From: Phymatolithon calcareum
Lineage: Eukaryota > Rhodophyta > Florideophyceae > Hapalidiales
Length of the DNA: 64,000 bases
Direction of reading: 5' to 3'
Assembly (NCBI GenBank): GCA_977006965.1
Contig: OZ345357.1
Coordinates: 248,001 to 312,000, forward strand
The notes under the pieces were generated by a model. That model was given only the letters and a program-made list of their open reading frames with translations. It did not search any database and was not told the DNA's origin. The position numbers and the translations under genes were made by a program. This document shows positions 43,200-54,529 of this stretch, piece by piece. Each line of letters starts with the position of its first letter. Positions within the stretch are counted from its first letter, which is position 1.

Positions 43200-44109
43200 A
43201 TCCTGTGCCTGTTGCGACAAGACAGTGTTCCCACATATACGCTTTTTAGTAGTCGAGCTTTACCAGAAGTTGGTTAACCAAGAAAAACTGTACGCCTGTT
43301 CGGGCCAAAGGTCGAATCAACTTTCAGTACCGGTAGACTCCATAACCAATACATTTCAATTCTTTGTTCTGACCCGCTTCCGAGCATCGAGTTGGCCCTT
43401 ACCTTCCTGGCACTGTAGCACCGATTGTCGTTGACTGTACGGCATGCAGTGAGAGAACTTCTTTCTCGGGTCGTACCCCCTGCAATGTCGTCATGACACT
43501 GCTTGCCATGTAATTCCCATCTGAAAGAGGAGATGATCTCCTCTTCCAGTTCGGAGGCACGAAAGCCACACGAAACGCAACGAGTCAGATGCGTCATTCT
43601 GGCGTATATTCGACATACTGTGACAAGTAAGGCGACTTTATTTAGGTTTTGCTTCGGCGACGTCACGTCGTTCACTCAATCCTAGAGTGTCCAATTTATT
43701 TTAATAATTAAATACTGCTCGACTGAGCAAATCTCTTTTTCTCGGAATCCGTGGTTCACTAAACACCATCGCTAAAAACCCGGATTTGGGCATTGCGGAG
43801 CTGGCTGAATGGACTTTTATCACATATGATGGGGCATGTGCAAATTTTGACGTTGCGGAATCAGTGTTTCCAACACATACGCATATGCGATCCTGGATGT
43901 TAATAGAGTGGAACGCCTTTGCGTGAGAATAGTTCAAACAAGAAGAAAGAGGTACCATCCCTAGGATATTCCCTCTGCTCTCTTTTTGCCAGTTATCTCG
44001 CTGGGCATTGCAAAATCTCTCTCTCATGAGCGAGACCGGAATCATCCCCTGACAAGTCTCAACACGCTTCAGTTGTTTGCCTACAGCTGCGGTATAGAGA
44101 TATAACATA
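43200..44109. other. Unannotated region
   Basis: Two minus-strand frames, 43274-43675 (133 codons) and 43701-44177, without recognisable motifs; the latter runs into the LINE tail at 44110. No other support for coding. Confidence 0.35.
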
Positions 44110-44287
44110 CTGCATATAGATCTGTTTGAGTGCAAGAGATCCACAGGAGCTCTTGTTGGGAGAGAATTATGAATCAAGAACGTTTTGAGTAGCCAGAGGA
44201 CTTTAGCTTAGAGAATATCGCAAGAGTTGCCCCGTTACTCCAAAGTGAGTCTTTGGGAGCTCTCAAAACAAAATCATCAACTATCCC
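44110..44287 (+). repeat. LINE 3'-end fragment, inverted relative to 48 kb copy
   Basis: Aligns with the minus strand of about 48225-48400 (shared blocks GGGAGAGAATTA, CAAGAACGTTTTGAG, CCCCGTTACTCCAA, GGGAGCTCTCAAAA). It is a 5'-truncated copy of that LINE in plus orientation. Confidence 0.75.
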
Positions 44288-44345
44288 CATATAGATCTGT
44301 ATATTCATCAATACATAGGTCTTCTTTCATCAATTCATTTTGCGT

Positions 44346-44566
44346 ATTCCCCTTGTGGGGCTAGCAGCACTTTGAGGGCCTAAGCTTCTTCCATTCTAAT
44401 CTATTTGCTGCTAGTTTGACTGCTGCTTACACGTCGAGGTCTGGGACGTCGCCAAAGATTGACTCTGGGGTTGACCGGACGAAGTAAAGTAGCACTTGAC
44501 GAACCAAGCAATTTTCGTCCATCCTAAGGATGTGTCCGAGTCAGCTCCATCGTATGTCTCTAGCGC
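44346..44566 (-). pseudogene. RTE-like LINE reverse transcriptase, C-terminal relic
   Basis: The minus strand reads LGHILRMDENCLVRQVLLYF, STPESIFGDVPDLDV and NRLEWKKLR, the classic end of RTE/CR1-type reverse transcriptases. There is a stop inside RW(S*)LGH and two more downstream. It is the best preserved of three relics of this family in the window (also 1745 and 40744). Confidence 0.75.
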
Positions 44567-47500
44567 ATAACACCACATCCATAGTGGGGTCCCTAGACAC
44601 GTCGGCAATTGGTTTTCCCTTATAGCTTCCCTAGTGCCTTCTCTGCCTCCTGTGTTTCCCTTTTGGGAAGCGTCCCTTCGCAGCAACCGAAGGGATTCTG
44701 CTCCGCCCGCGAGTGGCATTACAGAATAGGAAAATCTATATATAGGTCTTATTTATAGTGTTACAATTAGGCTACTCATCAACAGATGAAAATCTTCTCG
44801 ACAGTCACCTTCATCCCTGTAGTTGCTCGACGTTGTTACACTTCCACAACGATTATTGGAGATGTGGAGAGCGTGTGCACTAGAAGAAGGTGAAACTAAT
44901 CCGTTTTTGAGAAAGAACTTGATGAACCTGGGGAAAAGCGAATCTCCCCCTTACTATCTGAGAATCTATTGTAAATTTATTGCGGTTCCGACTTCGACCA
45001 AAGCAGATTGTCTGCAAGAGAATGACAGTGGCTGATCAACCTGCTACCATATCAGCAATATTCGTTATGCAAGCACGTGCTGAAAGTAAGCAAGCTTAAT
45101 CACCACTGTAAGAGCCAGTTTCTCTTGCGCAAAAAGTACAAAACTTTAAACTGTGTTATGCAGTACAGTGACAAGTGGGGATCACAATAACAGTGACGTC
45201 GAGGCGCGTTGCTGCTCCAATGCTTTCATATGTATTTCCATTTTACAGGTCTCTCCAAACGCAAATGTTAGCAAGGGTAACTACAGCTCACAAGTTCGTG
45301 TATATCACCGAAGCCAATACGTTTGGATGAAGCTTTACTTGGATCAATCTTGGCCATCGAGAAAACTCGCCCTGCAAATGTGTTAATAGATAGGAGTTCC
45401 AGAAGGCGTACAGTACGATGCAGTCGCATGTTTCATAAGCGACTTTTTAGGTTCCAAATAAGCACCTCCCAGTTCCAGTGACAAGTCTCCCGAATACCTT
45501 GCAGTGCGAAAAGAAAATGTGAGCAAGACCTACCCGGATGACCAGAAAATCACCGGTTCAGTATTAAGTTGAAGATAGTGCTATTGTTGACTAAGACGGA
45601 TTTCAATTGGAGATTTCTCCCAGGGAAAGTTCTTGTACTCGCCCAGGAAGAGTTTATTTACATGTAGTTCCAAGGCTAATGTTAGAGCAATAGAACATGA
45701 GCAGAAGCACTCAACAAGTCTGTGCCACGAAATTTCTCCTTGTATTGCTCTAATATGTAACAGAAAAACAGCTCCGATAATGTGTGGCTTGATACTGACG
45801 GTTACAAAAATATAAACGTTTCCAAACAAAAAATTTATGACTTTTCCTCGCTCCTAGCCGCTGTGAGCGTTTTGAAAGCAGATTTGGAAGATGTGGTCTC
45901 CACCCTAAACGCGTTCACTGCGAAGAGAAGGACATGAACACAATTTATTTATTTTGTCTCAACTACAGCAAGTTTGAGTCATCGAATCAGCGCTTATTTT
46001 GACAAACAGCAGTTGATATTGAGCGTTTTGAGTGAGTAATTGCTATTCTACATGCGTCCATACAGACTGTGCATTAAAGCCACCGTTATGGTTTTCGGGC
46101 TTCCAGGTTTCAGTGCATCTTACCCATTGATTCTCGTTCCAAAGTTCGCTTCGATCGTGATATTATGCCTTTCGTTCGCATTGTAGAATGAGTGGAGTCT
46201 GCTCTGTGGTGGCAACGAATGATCAATATCCTCCAAGGCGCTTCCCGTTTTTTCGCGGCAAGTTATCCGTTGAACTCATTATATATCCCACCGAGCCTCG
46301 TCAAGCGTCGCTAGCCAGTGGACCTCGGGTTATCACTACCATTCTTTCTCCATGTTGATTAAAAAAGCGCAGAATCCGAACAATCTTGGACTCCAAGAAG
46401 GACTTCTTCTTTCTCCACGGGAAGAATAGAGCGTTCCACAGTAGTTCCGAACCAGGAAAGATTAATTATGCGGCCACGCCGAGAGCCACGTCAACGTCGT
46501 GGCATTAGCGGTGACAACAAGGAGGTCTGGAACGAAGGGAAGGAGACCTCCCGCGCCTCATCGAAACGTATTTCAATAAATGGAGGTGAAGAGAGACCTG
46601 ACGTTAAACAAGAATTGTGGGTTAGGGCGCATGGTCCTCAACTAAATGCACTTCGCTAACTAGGGTTCATGATATCCAATCGGCGTTTCTTGATGGCGGT
46701 AACGGTGAGCTGAAGAGCACGGGAAACAAAGCGGGTGAGGAGGTTCGTGCGTTCCATAGTAGGAAAAGTTGCTCTGCGCTGTGCGACATTCGAAGTAAGG
46801 GTATGGAGCTCTCTTTCAAACTCGGAAACGAAGCACCTGTAGATGTCCATGGCGAGGGCGTGGAAATGTATCCCTTTCGTGACGGAACGTGGATCATAGC
46901 GTCGTGTTTTTGCCTTCTCGGCAGAGTCGACAGCGCATGCTGGATAGAGGAATAGAGAAGAGCGAACGTAAGGGATGGAGAGAGGTCTGACGATGATGAG
47001 GTCGAACGCTTGCTGGAGGGGGGGAGTCTGAGATATTGGAGACGAACAGATCGTACTTGTGTTGAGCGTTGCGGGGCGCTTTCTCTCGGTCCAACGTCCG
47101 CGGTAAGTTTTTCAGCTGGTACTAAAGTCAGTCGCGAAGGTCGTCGCAAAGGTCAGCATTCCCTGGACGCACTGACGCTTTATGCCTGTTGCAATCGCAA
47201 GACAGAAGCTCTGAGGACAAGACGAATCGAATCTGCAAAAATGCAGTCAAAATAATCGAGGAATTCTGAGAAAAAAAGTACGCGAGGGGATGCATATCTC
47301 TGGGACAAGTCTCTCTATTGAAGTTGTGTAGATAACGGGGGCTTTCATTGGTTTAAATCAACTCTATTCCTGTGAGTGCAACTTCTGTGTGTTTGATGGG
47401 CCACCGCTGACGACTTGGCAAATGTGCACATACACAACCAAGCCTCCTCGTAACAGCAGATGACATTTCCCCGAAGTATGCTACACATGTTAGTGTAATA

Positions 47501-48029
47501 TGCAGTACAACGGGACTGCCGCTCTCTCCCAAACGGGCCAGACAAGGCTGTAGTTACTTCTGGCAGTTGCGATTGTATATTCAACAAAAAAACCTTGCCA
47601 TACAAATAGGTGCGGTGCACGACGTCTGTCGGCTCTCGAGACGCAGGCTGCGCATTATCCATACTCTCTGAAGAAATAGATCTTGCATCCATGGTCATTC
47701 AGTTCGCACGATCATGGAGCCGCCAGGTCGCTGCGGACGGCCTCTCCACTAAGGAGAGCTACTGGCGGAGAAGATGGTAAGAAGCGCTCTTAAAGGAAAC
47801 ACTCAATGCTACAATGCGCACCCAGAACACACTCCTCTCTCTTTGGCGATATTCCAAACCAAGATATCGAATCGGCAATGACAAACGCTTCCGACCTCAG
47901 AAAGTGGGATCAAATGAAGCCTTCTAGACGTGCTCACCTCTTAGGGGAATAGAGCAATCATCATCATTTTCTGAAGAAATATCGATTTTTATTGAAACGA
48001 TACACGGAGCGCTACTTAAGCAGATCTAA
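44567..48029. other. Unannotated 3.4-kb region
   Basis: Several unrecognised frames. The largest is 46667-47149 minus (160 codons, Ser/Pro/Arg-rich, overlapping others in two frames). Also 47345-47698 minus (117 codons, with CCYEEAWLCMC) and 45581-45829 minus. None has a motif I can name, and none is favoured by its neighbours. Confidence 0.35.
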
Positions 48030-49456
48030 GCGTCTTCATACTATGGATGAAAACTTATTTTCTATATCCCTTTCCGTTGCAAAGAACCAGTGCTCAGAGT
48101 ACTCAAAGACAGGAAAGAACAGGGTGAGAAAGCAAAAGAAAAGCAGGATAGTGTTAGCGTAGAGGGCGAGAGACTGAATGTGTCCAACGAAAAAGACACT
48201 CCCAAAGGGGATATTTGATGATTTTATTTTTGAGAGCTCCCAAAGCCTCACCTTGGAGTAACGGGGCAGCTCTTGCATAATCTCTACGCTATAGTCATCT
48301 GGCTGCTCAAAACGTTCTTGATTCGTAATTCTCTCCCAACAAGAGCTCCGGTAAGTCTCTTGCACTCAAACTCAATTTCTGTACTCATCTTCGATGACGC
48401 TAGAGTACGTTGTAAGGCGACTAGTTCGACCACCGCGGTAATCCCACAGTACGCACCCAACACTGATTTCCTCCAAAGGGGTGCTCGGTTGAATGTCAAC
48501 CTTAGGCACCTTAAACGTGTTGTTCTTTCTCCTATGTAAAGGATCCCTGGTAGCTTGCCTTCAATAGGAATCTTCATTGACCTGCCTTCTTCTTCCTTTT
48601 CCCATACCTTAATTGTTTCTTCTCTCCTCGTCTTCTTCGTGACAGATCCCTCCTGGGATTTCTGAAGGGCTTGTCGCAAGTCTTCATACATCTTGAGATA
48701 TTCAATATCCTTCATTGCTTCCTTTACGTCCTCATCTCTTCCAACGTACTCTTCTGTTTCTTCAAGGCGCTTTTTGTGCCTTACCAGGCTTAATGCAAAC
48801 CTTTCTGCTTGATGACGTCTCCTCATCTTTGGTGGTCCCAGTCGGCACAGAACTCGCATTCGGTCCCGGCGGTGTTCGGCATACTTTCCGAAAACATTTT
48901 TGTAGAACAAGCCCTCTGCCGACTCGATTGCCGAGAGCAATCGATTTGTCATTGGAGTAACGTGTAACGCATACTCCCATTTCGGGATAATTAGCGACTT
49001 AAAGATCCTGATGCATGTCTCCGGTTTGAATCCTCGAACATTCACTCCAAGCTCCCGCAGCTTATGTATGCATCCTGCAGCATTTCGAACTCTTGCTATG
49101 GCCGTGTCATCCGTAACACCCTTGTTATTCATGCTTACCCCAAGATACGAGAGTCTCCAGGCTTGATATAGTTCTCGTCCTGCCAAGTAAAACGTGTGCT
49201 TCTGAAGTCCTTTGTACTTAAGAACTTCGCTTTTTCCTGGTTTTGTGTTCCATTTCATGCCATTTTCGCTTGCCCAACTGGTCGCTATATCAAGAAGTTT
49301 CTGCATTCCTCGTCCTGTCTTCGCTTGAAGCTGAACATCATCTGCGAACAATTGCACAGGACTTTCTGAAACGTTACTCCCAAAGGGGGTTAACTGGAAT
49401 AAACGGTGTATCGGCCTCGTAGCACACTTCCCAGCTTTTTGACAGTGTGAGCTCAA
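48030..49456 (-). mobile_element. 5'-truncated non-LTR (LINE) retrotransposon
   Basis: Minus-strand insertion whose open frame 48284-49456 encodes the last 390 residues of a reverse transcriptase, followed by a 3' tail to about 48030. Tails of the same family are at 23340-23460 and 44110-44287. The 5' end stops just upstream of the FADD motif, as usual for truncated LINE copies. No target duplication was identified. Confidence 0.85.
48284..49456 (-). pseudogene. LINE reverse transcriptase, C-terminal 390 residues
   Basis: Starts near the catalytic motif VQLFADDVQLQAKTG, followed by SWASENGMKWNTKPGKSEVL, then LSYLGVSMNNKGV and the thumb region FKSLIIPKWEYALHVTPM. This order is that of non-LTR reverse transcriptases. 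The fingers, first catalytic Asp and any endonuclease are absent because of 5' truncation. A helical, Lys/Glu-rich C-terminal part (residues about 215-300) follows. The remaining frame has no stop, so the insertion is fairly recent, but the product cannot be active. Clade not assigned. Confidence 0.88.
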
Positions 49457-50068
49457 CGAGGGATGAAAGTTTCAAACGGATCTAGGCGTGATAGGTGTGA
49501 CCCTGGCGGAAAGGATTCGGTATACGGCTACCCAAGGAGCACTCTCCATGGCCTTGTGGCCACTTCAATCGTCGTCAGACACGAGAGTGAGCCTTTGCGG
49601 CACGGGTCTGTGAGAGCTCAACGTTGGCAGCGCGGGCGGGATAGAGAGGAGGAATGACGAACAAAGCAATGAAAAGAAGGAAGAGAATGCGAGGACGAAC
49701 GATGTCCGTGTCGTCGTCATACGGTGACCTTGGCTTGGCCGTCAATCTCAGTAGTAACACACGAAGCGAAGGGAATGATTGGAGCGTGGTATGTGCGACT
49801 TCGCCTTATTGGATTGCACGGAAATCCCACTGTACGCGTTGGACTGAGTGTAAGTGGGAAGCTTCAAGCTCTGGGTGGTCGATGGGACGAGCAGACGAAA
49901 CTTGGTCTACGGGATCAGCGCAGCCGAACCAGAACCAAAGATCTCCGCCTTCCTTTATTGGGAAAATTCAAATTAAATTATGTACTATCGGCAAAAGAAA
50001 AGAAAGAAGAAGATTGGGTGTTTGGGGACAGTTTCCCCGTGACCCGACAAGTGCAATCTGCGCATCTA
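49457..50068. other. Unannotated, overlapping plus-strand frames
   Basis: Frames 49654-50100 (148 codons) and 49724-50083 (119 codons) overlap on the plus strand and end at the piggyBac terminus. Their Arg/Ser/Trp-rich composition resembles no family known to me. Confidence 0.3.
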
Positions 50069-51395
50069 CTAGTGTCTATATGACGGACCACCTCAATTGA
50101 GGGGCCATTTAAAAGCTCATAAAAATCTATAAAACGAATGCGAAACAGCTCGCTCACGCCATATTCGTAAAGTCGGTCATGTCATCTGTAAGTCATTAAA
50201 TGAAATTGCCACGGTTCCGGAAGTAATTGCTGAGGAAATCAACGGTACGTCACCGCGCGTAAAATGGTCATAATTCAGCACGCGGAGAAGAAGACTAAGA
50301 TTACGACCGTTAAGATTGTGAACGTCAAGGCATAAAAGCCTGCCAAAGGTGCTTCAGCCCGCTCTGCCGCTTGGGCCGAGCCGCCAAGGCCTGCTTACAG
50401 TGCCGTCATCACTAATCTTCATCGTAAAACGCCAAATTTCCAACACCATTCGGAACCAAAAGCTAACCAGAAGACCAACCCAGCGCCAACCAAATCCCCA
50501 GAAGCACTGAACGTCCTCTTGGGTGCTCTCTCTGCTACGCTCTGCAAGGCTCTTGGGACTAAGCATCGCAAAAAGATTTTGATGTCATACTTATTGACCA
50601 TGAGCCATGTGCTGTTGCTCATGGCATACAATGGTTAGAGCGCCAAGTTCTTTGGCTAATTCGTAGAAAATGTTCCCCGGTATTTCTAGAGAGTTCGCGC
50701 TCTTAATAGAGATTTTTATGCGAATACCTCTACAGCTAGAGAAGGGAAAGCGTACAGTCGTATTCGCTGGCCCCAGGTCAAGGACTCACCTACTCGGGTT
50801 GACCTTTCCGTCCCTCAATATCAAGTATTCCATATATACTATTCGATCTGTGCTCAAATCGACGCGCTCAATCGATGCCATTAAAAGAGTTTACATATGA
50901 ATATGAATATCCAGACTCAGGTATGGTCGCTTCGTATGAACAGATTTTTTCCGGCTGCTTAAGTGGTTGACACCTTGCTTATATTCTCCGGTGCCCATCT
51001 GAAGTGTTCGCAGAACATGACGCGCAAAGATAGTAGAAAGTGCTGACCAAGCAACTCATCGATAACTCATTTAGCTCCCGTTCTACTCGGCTACGTTCAG
51101 TCAATTCAGACCGTCCAATTACGCTTGAGAGTGGGGTTGGAACCCACTCAGCTTCCACGAATAAGAAAAGGAAGACTGCGAATGGGATGGATGACTTCTT
51201 TCGCTGTGCAAATAAACTGCGTTGTTCGTGAAGTGAGTAAAACGACCCTGGTATGCTCTTCATGTAGCAAGCTTGATGGTGGCACAACATTCATCTGGCG
51301 CACTTCAAGTTATTGAGACTGTCGTGCCAGGCATGCTGTTGCTATCCATAAGCTTGACGCCTTTGACGAGCCCGATAATGGATAGCTCTCGATTG
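50069..51395 (+). pseudogene. Gutted piggyBac copy, DDE core deleted
   Basis: It begins CTAGTGTCTA with CCTCAATTGAGGGG at 50089, like the left end of the 27.7-kb element. N-terminal coding remains (INGTSPRVKW, NVKA) run to about 50700. The sequence then jumps to the C-terminal part: a CAQID-NRC-like block near 50860, KQLIDNSFSSRSTR near 51050, the Cys-rich domain near 51230, and TTFIWRTSS near 51290. About 1 kb with the first two catalytic Asps is missing. Many stops. The right terminus is absent, truncated near the hAT scrap. Confidence 0.85.
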
Positions 51396-51409
51396 AAAAT
51401 AATTTGCTG

Positions 51410-51545
51410 GCTCTACTGAATATGCGCTCGGAACGCGCTGATGCAGCTTGAACACTAAGCAAGCAGCGTGCGGTACGATCAAGATGCCTGAACTTGTCCT
51501 CGGCTAGCAATCTCTTCGTTAATCTGACCGAATCGTCGACGAAAT
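51410..51545 (-). pseudogene. hAT dimerisation-domain relic
   Basis: The minus strand reads LAEDKFRHLDRTARCLLSVQAASARSERIFSRASKL. It fits the hAT C-terminal dimerisation signature (LSIPA-SA-SERVFS). The upstream minus strand (to about 52400) is too degraded to follow. Confidence 0.65.
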
Positions 51546-53158
51546 CGTCGAAGTTGGTATTATCGTTTTCGAAGTACTACCGTAGTAGGTAGGCCTTCTT
51601 CTTTATCTATTTCTGTCGAAGCTCTTCTGTACACGAATTCTTGGAAGGCTCGTGATCTACGATCCGCTGGTCATCGCCGTTTCTGCCTGCTAGCACGCAC
51701 AGCTCGTAAAGTATGCAGTCACACAGGTCACATAGAGCTTCCCAAAGCGCTGAGGCACACAGGAAGAAATCAGCGGCCCATGTCCACCACAAGCTTGCCC
51801 AAGCCCGAGCAACTTTTCATTGGCTTCGTGGTACGCCCGCTGAAAATGCCGAAGCAGAAGCCGTGGCAACATCACCGCCGTGCGCAAATGGTAGTGTAGT
51901 TGGCGCGTTGCGCGGCCCGACGGCCGTCGGCGACTGTAGCTCCAGCGGCCGTAACATGAGCAATAGCAAGCTATCCATCATTGTCAACAGCTTCCACTTC
52001 GGCTGCTTGAGCAACAGGATCGTGCACTCCCTGCGTATCGCAGCGCGCTTGGATCCGCCGTACGCATAACCGACTTGGAACTTCTCGTAGGCGCCGCCTT
52101 CTCGGGCTCAGAGGCGCTCAAAGGACCGGCTTGTTGCACTGGTCGTAGTTTGGCATCTGCGTCTTTTGTGCTTCGATACTTCTGCATGAGCAGAAGATGA
52201 AGTGGTGGTTTTATATAAAAGTACCAACGCATCTTCAGAGGCTTGGGGCAAATTTGCAAAGGCCATACGGCCACGAACAGGGTTTTTCTAGGTTGGACGT
52301 TTTCATGGCTGCATGAGCACAAGCGGCCGGCACCTCGGGTGGATTGCTGCTGCGGGCTCAAAGAATTGTAGCTATGCAAAAAAACGTTTTGTGTAGTGCG
52401 ACAGCAGTCTCAATCGTATTGGTCGAAGCACACGAGGACGTGCATTAACTATGTAGCACTTTGCGACTGTAGCTGCAGCAAGCATTGGTTGATCTTCGGC
52501 CCCGTTCCGCGCCAACCGAGCGACTCTGCTCAGCCCGTTGCAACAGTGTTAGCTGCTTGCCGGTTGGTGGGTTGGGACTACATTGGTAGGCTCATCAAAT
52601 CTAACCTTTATCTTAAACAACTTTCTAGTTGGACTTCTCTTGAAATGTCTACATATTATGAACCGCAATTTGCTTAGCTTTCCAAAGATATGGAAAAGCA
52701 CTTTCGAAACCTGTGACAAAAGCCCGTTTCCAAGTGTAGTCCCCCATTTGTACAAATCCGAATTTTGGGTATTAGCGCTGGAGCACGAAGTGCTGTCCAT
52801 TCAGAGTCCATCTGAGTGTCTATGAACTTACTCAAACGTTATGAACACGCGACAGTGTGCCAAATTGTAGTCGCACGTTTCTTCTCAACGGTGCTTTCCT
52901 TATTCTGTTTTTCTTTTTCTCTAGGAGATACTTGGGGTCTTTATTTTTCTCTATTTTCCTGCTCTCCCTCCCTTTTTCTCTCCTGGTCTAATCTAATCAA
53001 TGTGGCGCCCGCTTATGATGAGCTTGGAGCCCAAGAAAACTTCGAACGCATCTCGGCGATCACGTTCGACTTATGGCCTTGTCGTGGAACAAAACTAGAA
53101 AACCTAGACTGTAAAATGTTGCGTAGAATAAGAATAAAATTTCTTCTTATTCAATGTA
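51546..53158. other. Unannotated, GC-richer region
   Basis: Frames on both strands (51713-52069 plus, 51984-52379 minus, 52816-53193 plus) overlap and show no motif. Part may be the remainder of the hAT element on the minus strand. The TGGCGCCCGC at 53003 resembles a primer-binding site, but no LTR pair was found. Confidence 0.35.
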
Positions 53159-53748
53159 GATTTCTATTTGCAAGTTACCAGCGCATCTGCTGACGCTTTG
53201 GGCAGCTCTTCGAGCATCAAGAACTCGATAGGCATCAACAGGGCAAAGACTGCCTTTGTCGCCCTGGCGATCTATGGAAGCGAAAATAAGCAAAATTTAA
53301 AAGAGAAGTGGGAACAAAACGACAAGGGGATTGAGGGAATGAAACAGAGTAAGGGCCGGTCTATACCGGCATGTTCGTGTTTGTTCAATTGTATCAGAAC
53401 GAGATGCGACAAATGTTAAAACTTACTCTGTTTCCTTCCCCGAATCCCCTTGTCGTCCACAGGCTGAAACATGGTTAGGAGCTCGTCGAGCTCCTTACTA
53501 TGTTCCAGGCTGTGGACAAGTGAGGAATGGCCGCAACTTGAAACCACAGCGTGTCGCAGGACAGGGGAGTAATTTTCACCCTCAAAGTCCCAAAGGAGAC
53601 CAGAGCAGGGTTTTTGTAGTCCACTGAATCGTGTTAGGCCAACAAGAAAAGAAACTCTTCCATAGACAGAATCTAGCCAAAACCTCTTGACCCTAGGAAG
53701 GTTGCCCCAAGCGTCAGCAGATTGGTAACTTTTAAATAAAAATATACC
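53159..53748. mobile_element. Fold-back (nested inverted-repeat) element
   Basis: Outer arms 53159-53208 and 53700-53748 share AGTTACCA, then ATCTGCTGACGCTT, then GGGCA, in inverted orientation. TCTATGGAAG recurs inward (about 53271 and 53657). Inner arms 53319-53354 and 53421-53457 pair over about 36 bp (CGACAAGGGGATT, AAACAGAGTAAG). A third, 31-bp imperfect hairpin has its centre at T53489, with perfect AGGAGCTCG arms. No credible coding frame. This layout is typical of fold-back or MITE-type elements. Confidence 0.7.
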
Positions 53749-54529
53749 TTTCTTCTTCTTCTGCAGCGACTCAAGTAAAAGGACAGTAGAATTTCTGTGC
53801 GTCCGATTTCGTGAAGTATCTGGTGGATTTCACCTGATGTCTAGGCAGTTCACAATGGAGGTTGCAACTCCCCATGGCCAAAGTAACAGCAAAAATCACA
53901 GTAGCAAACAGTACGGGACTGCAAATAATTGGGCGAAGCAAACCTGGACCTTAGCTCTCAGCTTGGAACCGGGAAGTGCTTTGCCGTAAATAAGAGTAGG
54001 TCCCTCTGCAGTTTTCTACAGACTCATGATCCCTTTTTAATAAATGCAGTTAGCACACCGAGAACCGTCCAACAACAGACCGTGTTGCGCAGTTTGTGCG
54101 TACCTGATATTAATAGTGGTTGAACTCACACATTTTAGCTCTCCTTTCTCTTGATGTTCACATTTAACAGCCGGAAAGAGCTGCTCAGGACCCTACGGCC
54201 TGCTGTCGCTTTCTCTTCACCAATACCTAAATCGAGCGTGCAAGAAACGACCATTTTAGAGCCATCTGTAGTGCCCAGAAAAAAAGGTTGGTGGTCAGTC
54301 GTGTCTGCTGTTACAGTCGCTTTGAATATGTCTACGGAAGGACTTTTCCAAAGTCCTGTTTATCGAATGTTAACCTCGTAGTAGTTACCAATCATAAGAT
54401 TTCGGACAACGTGACCTCGATTCCATGTCACCGATGCCCAAGAGTTTAGCAGTGGGAGAACCTGTAAGTGCAACAATATACTAACAACGTCAGCGCAACA
54501 GTTCTCCGAGTTGTGGATAAGAAGAAGAT
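53749..54529. other. Unannotated, downstream of zinc-finger gene C
   Basis: Two short plus-strand frames (53929-54123, 54151-54381), unrecognised. Confidence 0.35.

Noticed and set aside
46667-47149. 160-codon minus-strand ORF as a gene
   Set aside because: Low-complexity Ser/Pro/Arg composition, open in overlapping frames on the same strand, with no motif or paralogue.
53003-53012. TGGCGCCCGC as an LTR-element primer-binding site
   Set aside because: No LTR pair, polypurine tract or gag/pol coding nearby.
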